Origin: Burkholderiales bacterium
GTDB taxonomy: Bacteria; Pseudomonadota; Gammaproteobacteria; Burkholderiales; JAEUOS01
Length of the DNA: 7,910 bases
Direction: 5' to 3'
NCBI GenBank assembly: GCA_947456845.1
Contig: CANGUJ010000167.1
Span: 1 to 7,910, forward strand
Shown here: in pieces, positions 1-7,886 of the stretch
Layout: the number at the start of each line of letters is the position of its first letter
Numbering within the stretch: position 1 is the stretch's first letter
The notes under the pieces: model-generated
Told to the model about the DNA's origin: nothing
Seen by the model: only the letters and a program-made list of their open reading frames with translations
Databases searched by the model: none
Position numbers and translations under genes: made by a program

Positions 1-1725
<1,725 letters not shown>

Positions 1726-1816
1726 CCGCAGGGCCTGTTGGTGCGAAAAGTTGTTCAAACAAACGGGACCACTTCTGTGTCCGACGGCGCATTTTTTGAT
1801 GGCTTTACAGCTTTTC

Positions 1817-1855
1817 AAAACTAGGCTCTTCCAGGAGGGGATTTTTCCAGTTTTT
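1817..1855 (+). terminator. Weak candidate terminator between convergent glmS and the HAD-UbiA gene
   Basis: In the 139-base gap between the two convergent genes, AAAACTAGG (1817-1825) can pair with CCAGTTTT (1847-1854) with one bulged base, and the stem ends in a run of five T. The loop is long (about 21 bases). A second, smaller bulged hairpin around 1767-1781 is followed by six T at about 1792-1797. Either could end glmS transcription. Both are imperfect, so this is a low-confidence call. Confidence 0.3.
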
Positions 1856-1864
1856 GTCCAACCA

Positions 1865-3340
1865 TCATGTCGGACTGCCCCAATTCACGGCGTGCGCGAT
1901 CATCATCACGGCGAACATGAAGATGACGGTAACGCGACTGCCGCGATCCTTGATGGCGTAGACAACCGGGTCATCGTCCATTTCGCCACGCGAAGTTTTG
2001 ACCCAAAGCCTGCCGAGCCAGTAAATCAAGCCAACGGCGACCAGCCAGAGCAGCTGCGGCGAGGCATAACGGGCTTGCGTCTCAGGGGCGCTGATGAACA
2101 GGCCGAACACCACGACCGCAGACAGCGCGGCCCCAACACCCATCGGCCACAACACCACCAAATCGCTGACCCGGTAATCCCTGCCCTGCGCGACCGCCTT
2201 GCCTGCCTCCTTCAGTGAAACCATCTCGGCACAACGCTTGACCAGCGCCAAACTCAGGAAGATGAATACCGAGAACGCCAATAGCCAGGAACTGGCCGGA
2301 ATCGCAACGGCCACCGCCCCGGCCAGAATACGCAGGGTGTAGAGCAGCGACAGCATCAGCACATCGATCAGCATGTGGGTCTTGAGTACCCAACTGTAAG
2401 CAGTGGTCAAAACGACGTATAAAAGCAGCATCAGGACAAAAGCCGGTGATACAAACGCGCTCAAGATAAAAGCGAGGCCCAATGCGCTGGCGGACATGGC
2501 CAAACCGTGATGAATCGGCAATAGCGCGCTGGCAAACGGGCGATTGCGCTTGCGGGGATGCTGGCGGTCATTGTCCAGGTCCCACAAGTCGTTGAGGATG
2601 TAGGTTCCCGATGCCGCGAAGGAGAACGCCAGGAAGGCGATACACATCGTGGTGAACTTGCCGGCATCCTGAAACGAAAAGGCGGTCATCAGGGGCACAA
2701 AAAGCAGCAGGTTCTTCAGCCACTGATGGACACGCAACGCGCGCAGCCAGACTTTGAGACTGGCGCGTTCTTTGGGGAATTCCTGTTCCACCGGAGTTCC
2801 GCGCTTGACCGCCGCAGCGGTGCTCGCATCCACGGCAACCAAAATCGCAGAAGAGGCCGCTTTCCAGATCGGGAGATCGGCTGTGCTGTCGCCCGCATAG
2901 GCGAACTTCTCGCCAACTTCGGCGCGAATCGACTGGAGTTTCGCCATACCCTTCAGGTTTTTGCCAGCCCCTGTCGCCAGAACCTGGTCGAAGAGGTCAA
3001 GATGCTCCGCAACTTCCCTGGCAATGGAAGCATGCGCGGCTGTAGCCAAGATGATCGGACGGCCCAGAGCCTTCTCTGCTCGAAGGTAGTCGAGTAGATT
3101 CTGCCGGTAAGGAAGCTGAGCCGGGTCGATGTCGACTTGGGCAGCAATTTCCTCCTTGAAGTCCGCTATACCGTTGAGTAGGGCTAGCGGCAGCCTCACC
3201 AAGCTCAACGGCGACTGCTTGGCCATCTGAATCAGCGATTCGTGCAGGGTATCGGTCGGCGTGAGCGTGCCATCCAGATCGACAACCAAGGGCAGCGTCG
3301 GCGTCTGGCTGATGTCACTCAAAAAAATGCCACTTTCCAC
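1865..3340 (-). CDS. HAD-hydrolase/UbiA prenyltransferase fusion membrane protein
   Basis: This is a two-domain protein of 491 residues from the GTG at 3340. Residues about 15-170 form a HAD phosphatase-like domain with motif I VVDLDGT (D21, D23), motif II ILATAAH (about 97-103), a Lys near 134 and motif IV AGDSTADLP. Residues about 198-490 are a UbiA-type polytopic domain: LRVHQWLKNLLLF, the Mg-binding motif NDLWDLDND (250-258), RKRNRP, DVLMLSLLYTLRILAG, GRDYR and EMDDDPVVYAIKDR. The HQW.KN and DDPV motifs resemble the branch containing decaprenyl-phosphate 5-phosphoribosyltransferase, more than ubiquinone-type UbiA. The likely role is transferring a sugar phosphate to polyprenyl phosphate in the inner membrane, with the HAD part perhaps removing the phosphate; the substrate is inferred. 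An in-frame TTG at 3322 (MSDISQTP...) has a better ribosome site (GGAAAG) than the GTG at 3340 and may be the true start. The gene is convergent with glmS, with more mixed third positions. Confidence 0.9.
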   Translation of the reverse strand: MESGIFLSDISQTPTLPLVVDLDGTLTPTDTLHESLIQMAKQSPLSLVRLPLALLNGIADFKEEIAAQVDIDPAQLPYRQNLLDYLRAEKALGRPIILATAAHASIAREVAEHLDLFDQVLATGAGKNLKGMAKLQSIRAEVGEKFAYAGDSTADLPIWKAASSAILVAVDASTAAAVKRGTPVEQEFPKERASLKVWLRALRVHQWLKNLLLFVPLMTAFSFQDAGKFTTMCIAFLAFSFAASGTYILNDLWDLDNDRQHPRKRNRPFASALLPIHHGLAMSASALGLAFILSAFVSPAFVLMLLLYVVLTTAYSWVLKTHMLIDVLMLSLLYTLRILAGAVAVAIPASSWLLAFSVFIFLSLALVKRCAEMVSLKEAGKAVAQGRDYRVSDLVVLWPMGVGAALSAVVVFGLFISAPETQARYASPQLLWLVAVGLIYWLGRLWVKTSRGEMDDDPVVYAIKDRGSRVTVIFMFAVMMIAHAVNWGSPT

Positions 3341-3517
3341 GAGACAAAAGCCGATATTTCAGATGGTTAGATGTTGCTTTTTCAGATTATGCTGAATGTA
3401 TCGCCTGCCATCGCCAAGATGCATCTCTGAGGGAACTGAGCAGCAGTTTTCTGACCAGCCACGTCAATAGTTGTTTTCTCTCGCGATACGGAAAAATCAT
3501 CGCTATCATGTATCGTC

Positions 3518-3540
3518 TTGGCAATCAATATAGATGCCAA
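3518..3540. promoter_or_regulatory. Operator-like inverted repeat TTGGCA-N11-TGCCAA
   Basis: TTGGCA at 3518-3523 and TGCCAA at 3535-3540 are perfect inverted six-base arms around an 11-base AT-rich spacer. This geometry is typical of sites for dimeric regulators, including many LysR-type proteins. The site ends 17 bases before the ATG at 3558 and lies in the 217-base AT-rich gap between that frame and the divergent HAD-UbiA gene, so it could control either. No regulator gene is in the window. The gap also contains CATAAT on the minus strand, with no well-spaced -35 box, so no promoter is assigned. Confidence 0.35.
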
Positions 3541-3557
3541 CTATGGATAGGTGTTCC

Positions 3558-3974
3558 ATGGCTGTCAAAACTCCGGGCGAGTATGTGCCACCCAAACCGC
3601 CAAAGCCATACGTTGGGCTTTCGGATGATCGCGACGTAATCGCTGCACTGGATGCCATTTTCGATCGTGTGATTGCCGCTCGCGACACTGTGAGATCTCT
3701 TTCGGTCGGCCCGGACGTCCCCGAAGCCCAGTCCTCTGCTTACTCTGGCCAAATACGTGTTTCAATCGATCGTCCGTATCACGGGCACTGGCACTTCAGG
3801 ATAGGACATCCAAGACATGTTAAACGGCTGAAGCCGTTGCCTAAGATGTCGTCGTCACCAGAATCAAGTTGCCGACTTTCCCGAAATCGGGGACTGAATT
3901 CGAGCCTTCCTCACGACGGCTATTTTCTTGGCGTGCGCATTTGCTCCGGAACCGGCGGTTGTGAAACGATGTAA
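3558..3974 (+). CDS. Small hypothetical protein, doubtful
   Basis: A 138-residue frame starts at ATG 3558. GGATAGGTG lies just before it and can act as a ribosome binding site. An earlier in-frame ATG at 3534 has none and falls inside the inverted repeat. The N-terminal part is rich in Pro and Lys (GEYVPPKPPKPYVG), followed by a probable amphipathic helix (DVIAALDAIFDRVIAARDTV, about residues 28-47). The middle contains many His (YHGHWHFRIGHPRHVKR). The last third looks less protein-like and its end overlaps the 3' end of the convergent membrane-protein gene by 55 bases, which is unusual. No signal peptide or membrane segment is seen and no family is recognised. It may be real, a real N-terminus with an eroded 3' end, or chance. 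Confidence 0.35.
   Translation: MAVKTPGEYVPPKPPKPYVGLSDDRDVIAALDAIFDRVIAARDTVRSLSVGPDVPEAQSSAYSGQIRVSIDRPYHGHWHFRIGHPRHVKRLKPLPKMSSSPESSCRLSRNRGLNSSLPHDGYFLGVRICSGTGGCETM
3823..3838 (-). terminator. Perfect 6-bp stem-loop downstream of the membrane-protein gene
   Basis: AACGGC and GCCGTT flank a four-base loop. On the minus strand the stem is followed by TTTAA. It lies about 80 bases past the stop of the minus-strand gene ending at 3920. It could end that transcript weakly, but the T run is short. It also falls inside the doubtful plus-strand frame, where it has no obvious role. Confidence 0.3.
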
Positions 3975-5239
3975 TCAATCATTTGTCTATACAAGGACAC
4001 ATTGTTAAGTGCCGCGATCGACAGTGTCGCCGTCGCCACTACCCTTGTGATAATGGGGGAGTACTTGCGAAGTGCGCCGGCGTAAGCGACGATTAGCAGG
4101 ATGAACAGCGGAAAGCTCGTGTGTGCGCCGTAAAGGTAGACGCTGCCCCTGAATTGCCAGTACCAGTGCAGCAGAATGTTGAGCGACGTCCAGATCAGGA
4201 CAACGCCCAATATTCTTCGCAGGCCTTCATCGCGAAGTGACACGTATGCGCCGACGATCATAGCGACGATCCAGGCTGCGATTGAAATTGCCCCACCCAA
4301 GCCATAGCGGAATTCGCGAAAATCCAGCATCGAATGGCCGTCCTTTGGCAGGTCGACCATTGTGAATTCAGGAGCGACGAATCCGAACGGAACCAGCGCC
4401 GCGATCACTGCGAGGAGACTCGCTGGCTCGGCGCGATTGATGTTGATGATCCACCATACACGCTTGGGTGCCGATGGCGCATCCGCGAGAACAGACGGTT
4501 CGAACAGCGCTGCAAGCGGAACGACTACCAACGCAAGGCCGATCGCCGCAAAAATCCCGGTCTTGAATTCGATGGTGATCCATGTCCACAGCGATACTCG
4601 CCGCCATGCAAGGACGGCAGAGGCCACTATGTTGAGAACTGCGTTGGTAACCGTCACGCCAGCGTTGATAACAAACCCCACCACCGACCATCCCGTTACG
4701 GAAGGCGGCAAACCGCGCCGATTCACCACCATCACCATGTGCAACCCGATGCCCGCGAGGGCGAAACCGTACACCTCAGGATTGATGCCAAGCATGAGAG
4801 GTTGCGCGGAGAAAGAGTAAGCGGCCGCCATGAGAAATCTGTCGAACCGGTTTTCACATAGCTGTGCCGCGAGAATATAGGCAATCACGGTCACGCACCC
4901 GGCACACAGCGCGGTCAACGCCATCACCGCGAGGTAGGAATCGCCAATGACCATGTTGAGGCCGAGGCCGAGCGGGCGAATGGCCAGGCTCAAGGCATGG
5001 CGCGCGACGAACGACACGGGATGTACGTCGGAAACGTCGACATCGGGTACGGTCCATGCCTTCACAAAGCGGGAAGAGTCGAAGTCAAACGCCCAGTTGA
5101 ACGATTGCAGCAGCACGCTCCGGGCGAGGGGATAGCCGTTGAAGTAATGAAACCCGGCGATCAGCATGCCCAGCAGCGTGGCGAAGATGTAGTCGCGTCC
5201 GGCTATGGTTTTGTCAGGTATCGCAGAAGCTGGGCTCAT
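3920..5239 (-). CDS. Polytopic membrane protein, possible GT-C-type glycosyltransferase
   Basis: About 439 residues from ATG 5239. A TTG at 5284 would extend it, but the ATG overlaps the stop codon of the upstream frame (ATGA), which favours it. There are roughly 10-12 hydrophobic segments, such as YIFATLLGMLIAGFHYF near the start, AVMALTALCAGCVTVIAYI, VVGFVINAGVTVTNAVLNIV, AAWIVAMIVGAYVSL and SFPLFILLIVAYAGAL. Between the first and second segments is a polar loop with acidic residues and a His (FDFDSSR, PDVDVSDVHPVSF). An early acidic loop followed by many helices is the layout of GT-C glycosyltransferases that use polyprenyl-linked sugars, but no diagnostic motif is certain. The product acts in the inner membrane; its substrate is unknown. 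Third positions are much more mixed than in glmS, suggesting acquired DNA. A nearby polyprenyl-modifying gene (HAD-UbiA) is compatible with a lipid-linked sugar role. A plain transporter or unknown membrane protein remains possible. Confidence 0.8.
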   Translation of the reverse strand: MSPASAIPDKTIAGRDYIFATLLGMLIAGFHYFNGYPLARSVLLQSFNWAFDFDSSRFVKAWTVPDVDVSDVHPVSFVARHALSLAIRPLGLGLNMVIGDSYLAVMALTALCAGCVTVIAYILAAQLCENRFDRFLMAAAYSFSAQPLMLGINPEVYGFALAGIGLHMVMVVNRRGLPPSVTGWSVVGFVINAGVTVTNAVLNIVASAVLAWRRVSLWTWITIEFKTGIFAAIGLALVVVPLAALFEPSVLADAPSAPKRVWWIININRAEPASLLAVIAALVPFGFVAPEFTMVDLPKDGHSMLDFREFRYGLGGAISIAAWIVAMIVGAYVSLRDEGLRRILGVVLIWTSLNILLHWYWQFRGSVYLYGAHTSFPLFILLIVAYAGALRKYSPIITRVVATATLSIAALNNVSLYRQMIDYIVSQPPVPEQMRTPRK

Positions 5240-5360
5240 GGATTTTCCGGAATTGAATTGTTGTGTCGATCCAGTGCGTTCCAAAAGTCTTCCCGATGCT
5301 TGATGGTGGCGTCTGGGTGGGAGTCGCAGGTGTTGCCCAGCAGTACTGTGCGTTTCAATC
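5236..5360 (-). pseudogene. 3' remnant of an operon gene beheaded by the IS66 element
   Basis: Starting exactly at the putative IS66 end, a frame runs 40 codons (begins LKRTVLLGNTCDSHPDATIK, ends DRHNNSIPENP) to a TGA at 5236-5238. That stop overlaps the ATG of the membrane-protein gene as ATGA, the usual sign of translational coupling. No start codon with a ribosome site is available outside the IS, so the 5' part has been lost or displaced. The family is not recognised. The fragment reads as a real C-terminus because of the coupling and its composition, but it is too short for a function call. Confidence 0.55.
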
Positions 5361-5802
5361 GTAAGCGATCCACCAACCCCGTCCCTTGCGCCGCGTTCGC
5401 GAACATGATGGATGCGAAGGCTGCCGGCTCAGCGACTCACGCCACCGGCGGCCCGAGACGCCAAGACGGCAACGCCTCGTAATCGTCAGCCGTGTTCGCC
5501 AGTAGCAGCGCCGAGAACATGGCCGCCAGATAGCGATACGGATCGCCCCGTTGACCTTGCGGGCCTGCAGCAGCGAGTATAGGTTGGCGCTCGCGTTGGC
5601 ACCGCCAGCGGCGTCGGAGAATAACCAGTTAGACCGCCTCGACGATATTGCGCCAACAGTGCGCCCAGCAGCGGAGATGGACATGTTGGTGCTTCTCCGC
5701 AATCTGGTCGTAGACCTGATAGCCGTCCGTCATCAGCACGTCACCCTTGCGTATGCCCGCGTACAGCAGCGTCGCCGCCTGTGCGCTGCGTGAGGGCGCA
5801 TA
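5361..5802 (-). mobile_element. Decayed IS66-family insertion sequence, one end preserved
   Basis: The right end is inferred at 5361, where the plus strand reads GTAAGCGATCCACCAACCCC. IS66-family ends typically begin GTAAGCG or close to it. On the minus strand this puts the end 76 bases after the transposase stop. The other end is missing: transposase similarity stops near 5802 in mid-protein, with no matching inverted terminus nearby. The flanking eight bases at 5353-5360 would be one copy of the target duplication, but a second copy is not seen. The accessory genes tnpA and tnpB, usual in this family, are absent. The element cannot move on its own. Confidence 0.75.
5437..5802 (-). pseudogene. 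tnpC: IS66-family transposase (TnpC) remnant with internal deletion and frameshift
   Basis: Two separated pieces of TnpC are joined. The first piece (about 5802-5629) reads YAPSRSAQAATLLYAG, then GDVLMTDGYQVYDQIAE, holding the second acidic residue of the DDE core, then VHLRCWAHCWRNIVEAV and a stop. CWAHCWRN is a degenerate form of the usual CWAHARR. In another frame (about 5640-5556) follows RRSNWLFSDAAGGANASANL, normally close to the C-terminus, so roughly 100 or more residues including the final Glu are missing. After ARKVNG the frame shifts again, and the true ending DPYRYLAAMFSALLLANTAD...EALPSWRLGPPVA runs to the TGA at 5437-5439. The N-terminal half of the transposase is also gone. It is non-functional. 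Confidence 0.8.
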
Positions 5803-5898
5803 CGGATTTCATCGGAACATTCACCGGCGGGACCTCGGGCTCGGCCGGGCACCGGCGCGCGAAGCGGCGGCGCCCGCCCGGGAGGCCGGCGCGTTCCT

Positions 5899-6395
5899 TC
5901 AGCGCAGGATGCCCGACGGTGCCGGGATCAGTATCGGCGGCGGTGGCGTGGCCTGCACGTTTTCCGCCGCCGTGGCCGCCTCCGGCCCGGGCGGCACGAA
6001 CACTTCCTGCATGCACTTCGCGAGCCGCAGCGGCCCCACGCTCTGGTAGGTCCCGCCAAAGCCGCCCGTCATGACGAGGTAAGCCTTGCGATCGCTGTGA
6101 CGCACCACCAGCGTGTATTTGAATCCGTCGCTGAAGAGGAGATTCAAGGGAAATTCCACCCGTTAGGTGGTGTAGTTGTCGAAGTTTCCGCTGCCCCAGC
6201 TGGCCTTGCCCACCATCCGGCGGAAGCAATCGTCCATGAAAAATCGCTGCAGGAGGAATATCGTCTCCCGGCGGACCTGCGCATCGGTCGCGCGTGGTGG
6301 CGGGATGTCCGAATCCGGTATCAGGCGATCGCCGCCAGTCCGGCGGCCAGCAGAAACACGAGCGCCAGGGTGATCGCAAGCAGTATTTTTCTCAC
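5899..6395 (-). pseudogene. Small secreted hypothetical protein, interrupted by a frame change and an in-frame TAA
   Basis: A GTG at 6395 with GAGGG at good spacing starts a signal peptide (MRKILLAITLALVFLLAAGL, then AAIA). Reading stops at TGA 6321-6323. A shift of one base there opens a frame that continues IPDSDIPPPRATDAQVRRET, with FLLQRFFMDDCFRRMVGKAS, to NFDNYTT and a TAA at 6163-6165. Past the TAA the same frame continues naturally as RVEFPLNLLFSDGFKYTLVV, GGFGGTYQSVGPLRLAKCMQ, then a Pro-rich tail, ending at 5899. With one base restored and TAA read as TAC or TAT (Tyr), the protein would have 165 residues. It contains two Cys in the mature part and no family is recognised. A periplasmic or surface role is inferred from the signal peptide only. 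It lies 72 bases after the HExxH gene on the same strand. A recent pseudogene is the simplest reading; sequence error is the alternative. Confidence 0.6.
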
Positions 6396-6467
6396 GGTGT
6401 TCCCTCGGTGAATCACGGTGCCCATGAAGTGCCGCTCGATGCCGGGCCCGCGCGGCAGGTCGCAAGG

Positions 6468-7211
6468 CTAGTCCTTTTGCGCCGTCAGCGCCGGCTTCTT
6501 GTCCAGACACTCGGCCAGCCCGTCGAGTTCGCGGTCGGCCGCGTCATGCTGCGCGTGCAGGTCGCCGGCCGCCGCCAGCAGCACCTCCACGCGGGGAATC
6601 CACACGCCGGTGAGTTCGTCGCGGATCGCGGCCTTGATCTCCTCGGCCGAGCCGACCCAGGCGCGCGCGGGGAATTCGGCGCGCGCCTGTTCGTTGAGCA
6701 TCGCGGCTACCTGTTCCATGTGCGCATTGTTGATGCGCACATGGCCCATCTCATGGTCGAGCACCACCTGGTAGGGGCAGCTGCCGAGCGGGATTTCGCG
6801 GGCGATATGCACCGTCTGCGGCGCGATGCCCAGGTGGATGGTGGCGCTGATGCGGGCGCAATTCATGCCCGTGGCGTTCTCGGTCACCGCGCGGGCGCTC
6901 CATTCGACCTGCACCTGCGGGGTGAACTCGGTGGCGCCGAACACCGCGTCCTGGGGCGAGACGGCCATCAACCCGCGCAATTCCCCCAGCCCCAGTTGCT
7001 GCCCGATCACCACCTCCGAGGTCTGCACCTCGAACACCAGGGAGGACGGCGCAAGACGTTCCTGGCAGGCCTGTTGCAGCGCCCGGGACCCCTGCACCGG
7101 CGCGTGCCCTGCGGCCGCCGGCCCGTCCGGTTGCGCCCAGGCCGGCGCCGGCAAGCCGAGCACAAGGGGGAGCAGAAAGGGCAGCAACGGGGCAATCAGC
7201 GGGCGCGGCAC
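6468..7211 (-). CDS. Secreted putative zinc metallopeptidase-like protein with HExxH motif
   Basis: The chosen start is the GTG at 7211 (247 residues), because AGGA lies five bases before it and a signal peptide follows at once: MPRPLIAPLLPFLLPLVLGL, then PAPAWA, with probable cleavage before QPDG. The frame stays open upstream to 7391, but that extension is Arg/Pro-rich and looks non-coding. The mature part carries LDHEMGHVRINNAHMEQVAA, with H153, E154 and H157 forming HExxH; H164 or E166 could be a third ligand. Four Cys in the mature chain could form disulfides in the periplasm. The C-terminal region (DLHAQHDAADRELDGLAE) looks helical. HExxH with Gly before the second His is common in zinc peptidases, but the exact family is not recognised and activity is inferred. 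The gene is divergent from the PaaI-like gene and precedes the interrupted secreted-protein gene. Confidence 0.75.
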   Translation of the reverse strand: MPRPLIAPLLPFLLPLVLGLPAPAWAQPDGPAAAGHAPVQGSRALQQACQERLAPSSLVFEVQTSEVVIGQQLGLGELRGLMAVSPQDAVFGATEFTPQVQVEWSARAVTENATGMNCARISATIHLGIAPQTVHIAREIPLGSCPYQVVLDHEMGHVRINNAHMEQVAAMLNEQARAEFPARAWVGSAEEIKAAIRDELTGVWIPRVEVLLAAAGDLHAQHDAADRELDGLAECLDKKPALTAQKD

Positions 7212-7332
7212 GGCGGTCCTGGCAAGGGGGCGCGCCGGATGCGGCGCGTCCGGTGCTCTACGGACGGACGGGCGAAAACTGAAGCGCCGCGGCCGTCCCG
7301 GCGGTCCGCGCGCCAGGGGGCAGGCCGGTTGG

Positions 7333-7338
7333 TACACT
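7333..7338 (+). promoter_or_regulatory. Candidate -10 box upstream of the PaaI-like gene
   Basis: TACACT lies in the 209-base divergent gap between the HExxH gene and the PaaI-like gene, about 80 bases before the latter's ATG. It matches four of the six bases of the sigma-70 -10 consensus TATAAT. No good -35 hexamer stands at 16-18 bases upstream, so this is weak. Transcription from it would begin near 7345, at or next to the ATG of a 27-codon frame. The rest of the gap is GC-rich with short repeats of GGAC around 7261-7270 and no clear operator. Confidence 0.25.
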
Positions 7339-7420
7339 TGGCCGATGATCACCCTGCGCCCCCCGGCCGCCACGTCGCGGCCCGATGCCAAGCCGGGCTG
7401 CCAGCATGGCGTAGACGTTC

Positions 7421-7861
7421 ATGAGTGAGGCCGACCTCAGGGCGCGCGTCATGCGCCTGGCCCGCGCCGACCCCTACTCCAGCCTCTTGGGGGCCACCTG
7501 CACCGAATGCGGACCGGGGCTGGCCGTGCTGCAGATGCAGGTCACCGGCCAGCACCTCAATTTCAACGGCACCTGCCACGGCGGCGCGATCTTCACGCTG
7601 GCCGACACGGCCTTCGGCCTGGCCGCCAATTCGCACGGCGCGGTGGCGGCCGCCATCGACGCGCACATCACCTACCAGGTGGCGGTGAAGATCGGCGACG
7701 TGTTGACGGCGCGGGCGGTCGAGGTGTCGCGCTCGCGGCGTCTGGGCGTCTATCGCATCGACGTCGCGCGCGGCGACGGCAAGCCGGTATCGAGCTTCAC
7801 CGGCACCGTCTACATCACCTCCGCCACCCACGACGAACCCGCCGCGCCGGGCGGCGCCTGA
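7421..7861 (+). CDS. paaI: PaaI-type hotdog-fold acyl-CoA thioesterase
   Basis: The 146-residue protein matches the length and layout of PaaI, a cytoplasmic hotdog-fold thioesterase that hydrolyses hydroxyphenylacetyl-CoA and related aryl- or acyl-CoA esters, helping to free CoA when the phenylacetate pathway stalls. The signature is continuous: HLNFNGTCHGGAIFTLADTA (residues 45-64), with CHGG forming the thioester-binding turn and D62 in the position of the catalytic Asp of E. coli PaaI. The segment AIDAHITYQVAVKIGDVLTA and a final beta strand (SSFTGTVYIT) complete the fold. An in-frame TAG sits six bases before the ATG, so this start is the earliest possible; no strong ribosome site is seen. 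No other phenylacetate genes are in the window, so the substrate could be a different acyl-CoA. Third positions are almost all G/C, as in glmS. Confidence 0.88.
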   Translation: MSEADLRARVMRLARADPYSSLLGATCTECGPGLAVLQMQVTGQHLNFNGTCHGGAIFTLADTAFGLAANSHGAVAAAIDAHITYQVAVKIGDVLTARAVEVSRSRRLGVYRIDVARGDGKPVSSFTGTVYITSATHDEPAAPGGA

Positions 7862-7869
7862 AGGGCGCA

Positions 7870-7886
7870 GCGGCGTCGGGCGCCGC
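7870..7886 (+). terminator. GC-rich stem-loop just after the PaaI-like gene
   Basis: GCGGCG and CGCCGC form a perfect six-base stem around TCGGG, nine bases after the stop codon. No T run follows before the window ends. It could be a terminator without a T tract or a structured 3' end, but such stems are also common by chance in DNA this GC-rich. Confidence 0.25.

Noticed and set aside
5361..5439. In-frame extension of the beheaded gene fragment through the IS66 3' end (reads FANAAQGTGLVDR)
   Set aside because: This part follows the transposase stop and ends with the inferred IS66 terminal repeat, so it is more likely IS non-coding DNA that happens to be open. It remains a possible alternative if 5361 is not the IS end.
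5741..6379. 212-codon minus-strand frame spanning the IS66 remnant and the secreted pseudogene
   Set aside because: It crosses two unrelated units and its sequence is Arg/Gly/Pro-rich without motifs. The recognisable IS66 and secreted-protein residues lie in other frames.
6294..7424. 376-codon plus-strand frame opposite the HExxH gene
   Set aside because: It is antisense to the signal peptide and HExxH coding sequence and is very rich in Arg, Gly and His; high GC explains its length.
7349..7831. 160-codon antisense frame over the PaaI-like gene
   Set aside because: It is a shadow of a clear hotdog thioesterase. Its composition is dominated by Arg, Gly, Ala and Asp repeats, with no ribosome site.
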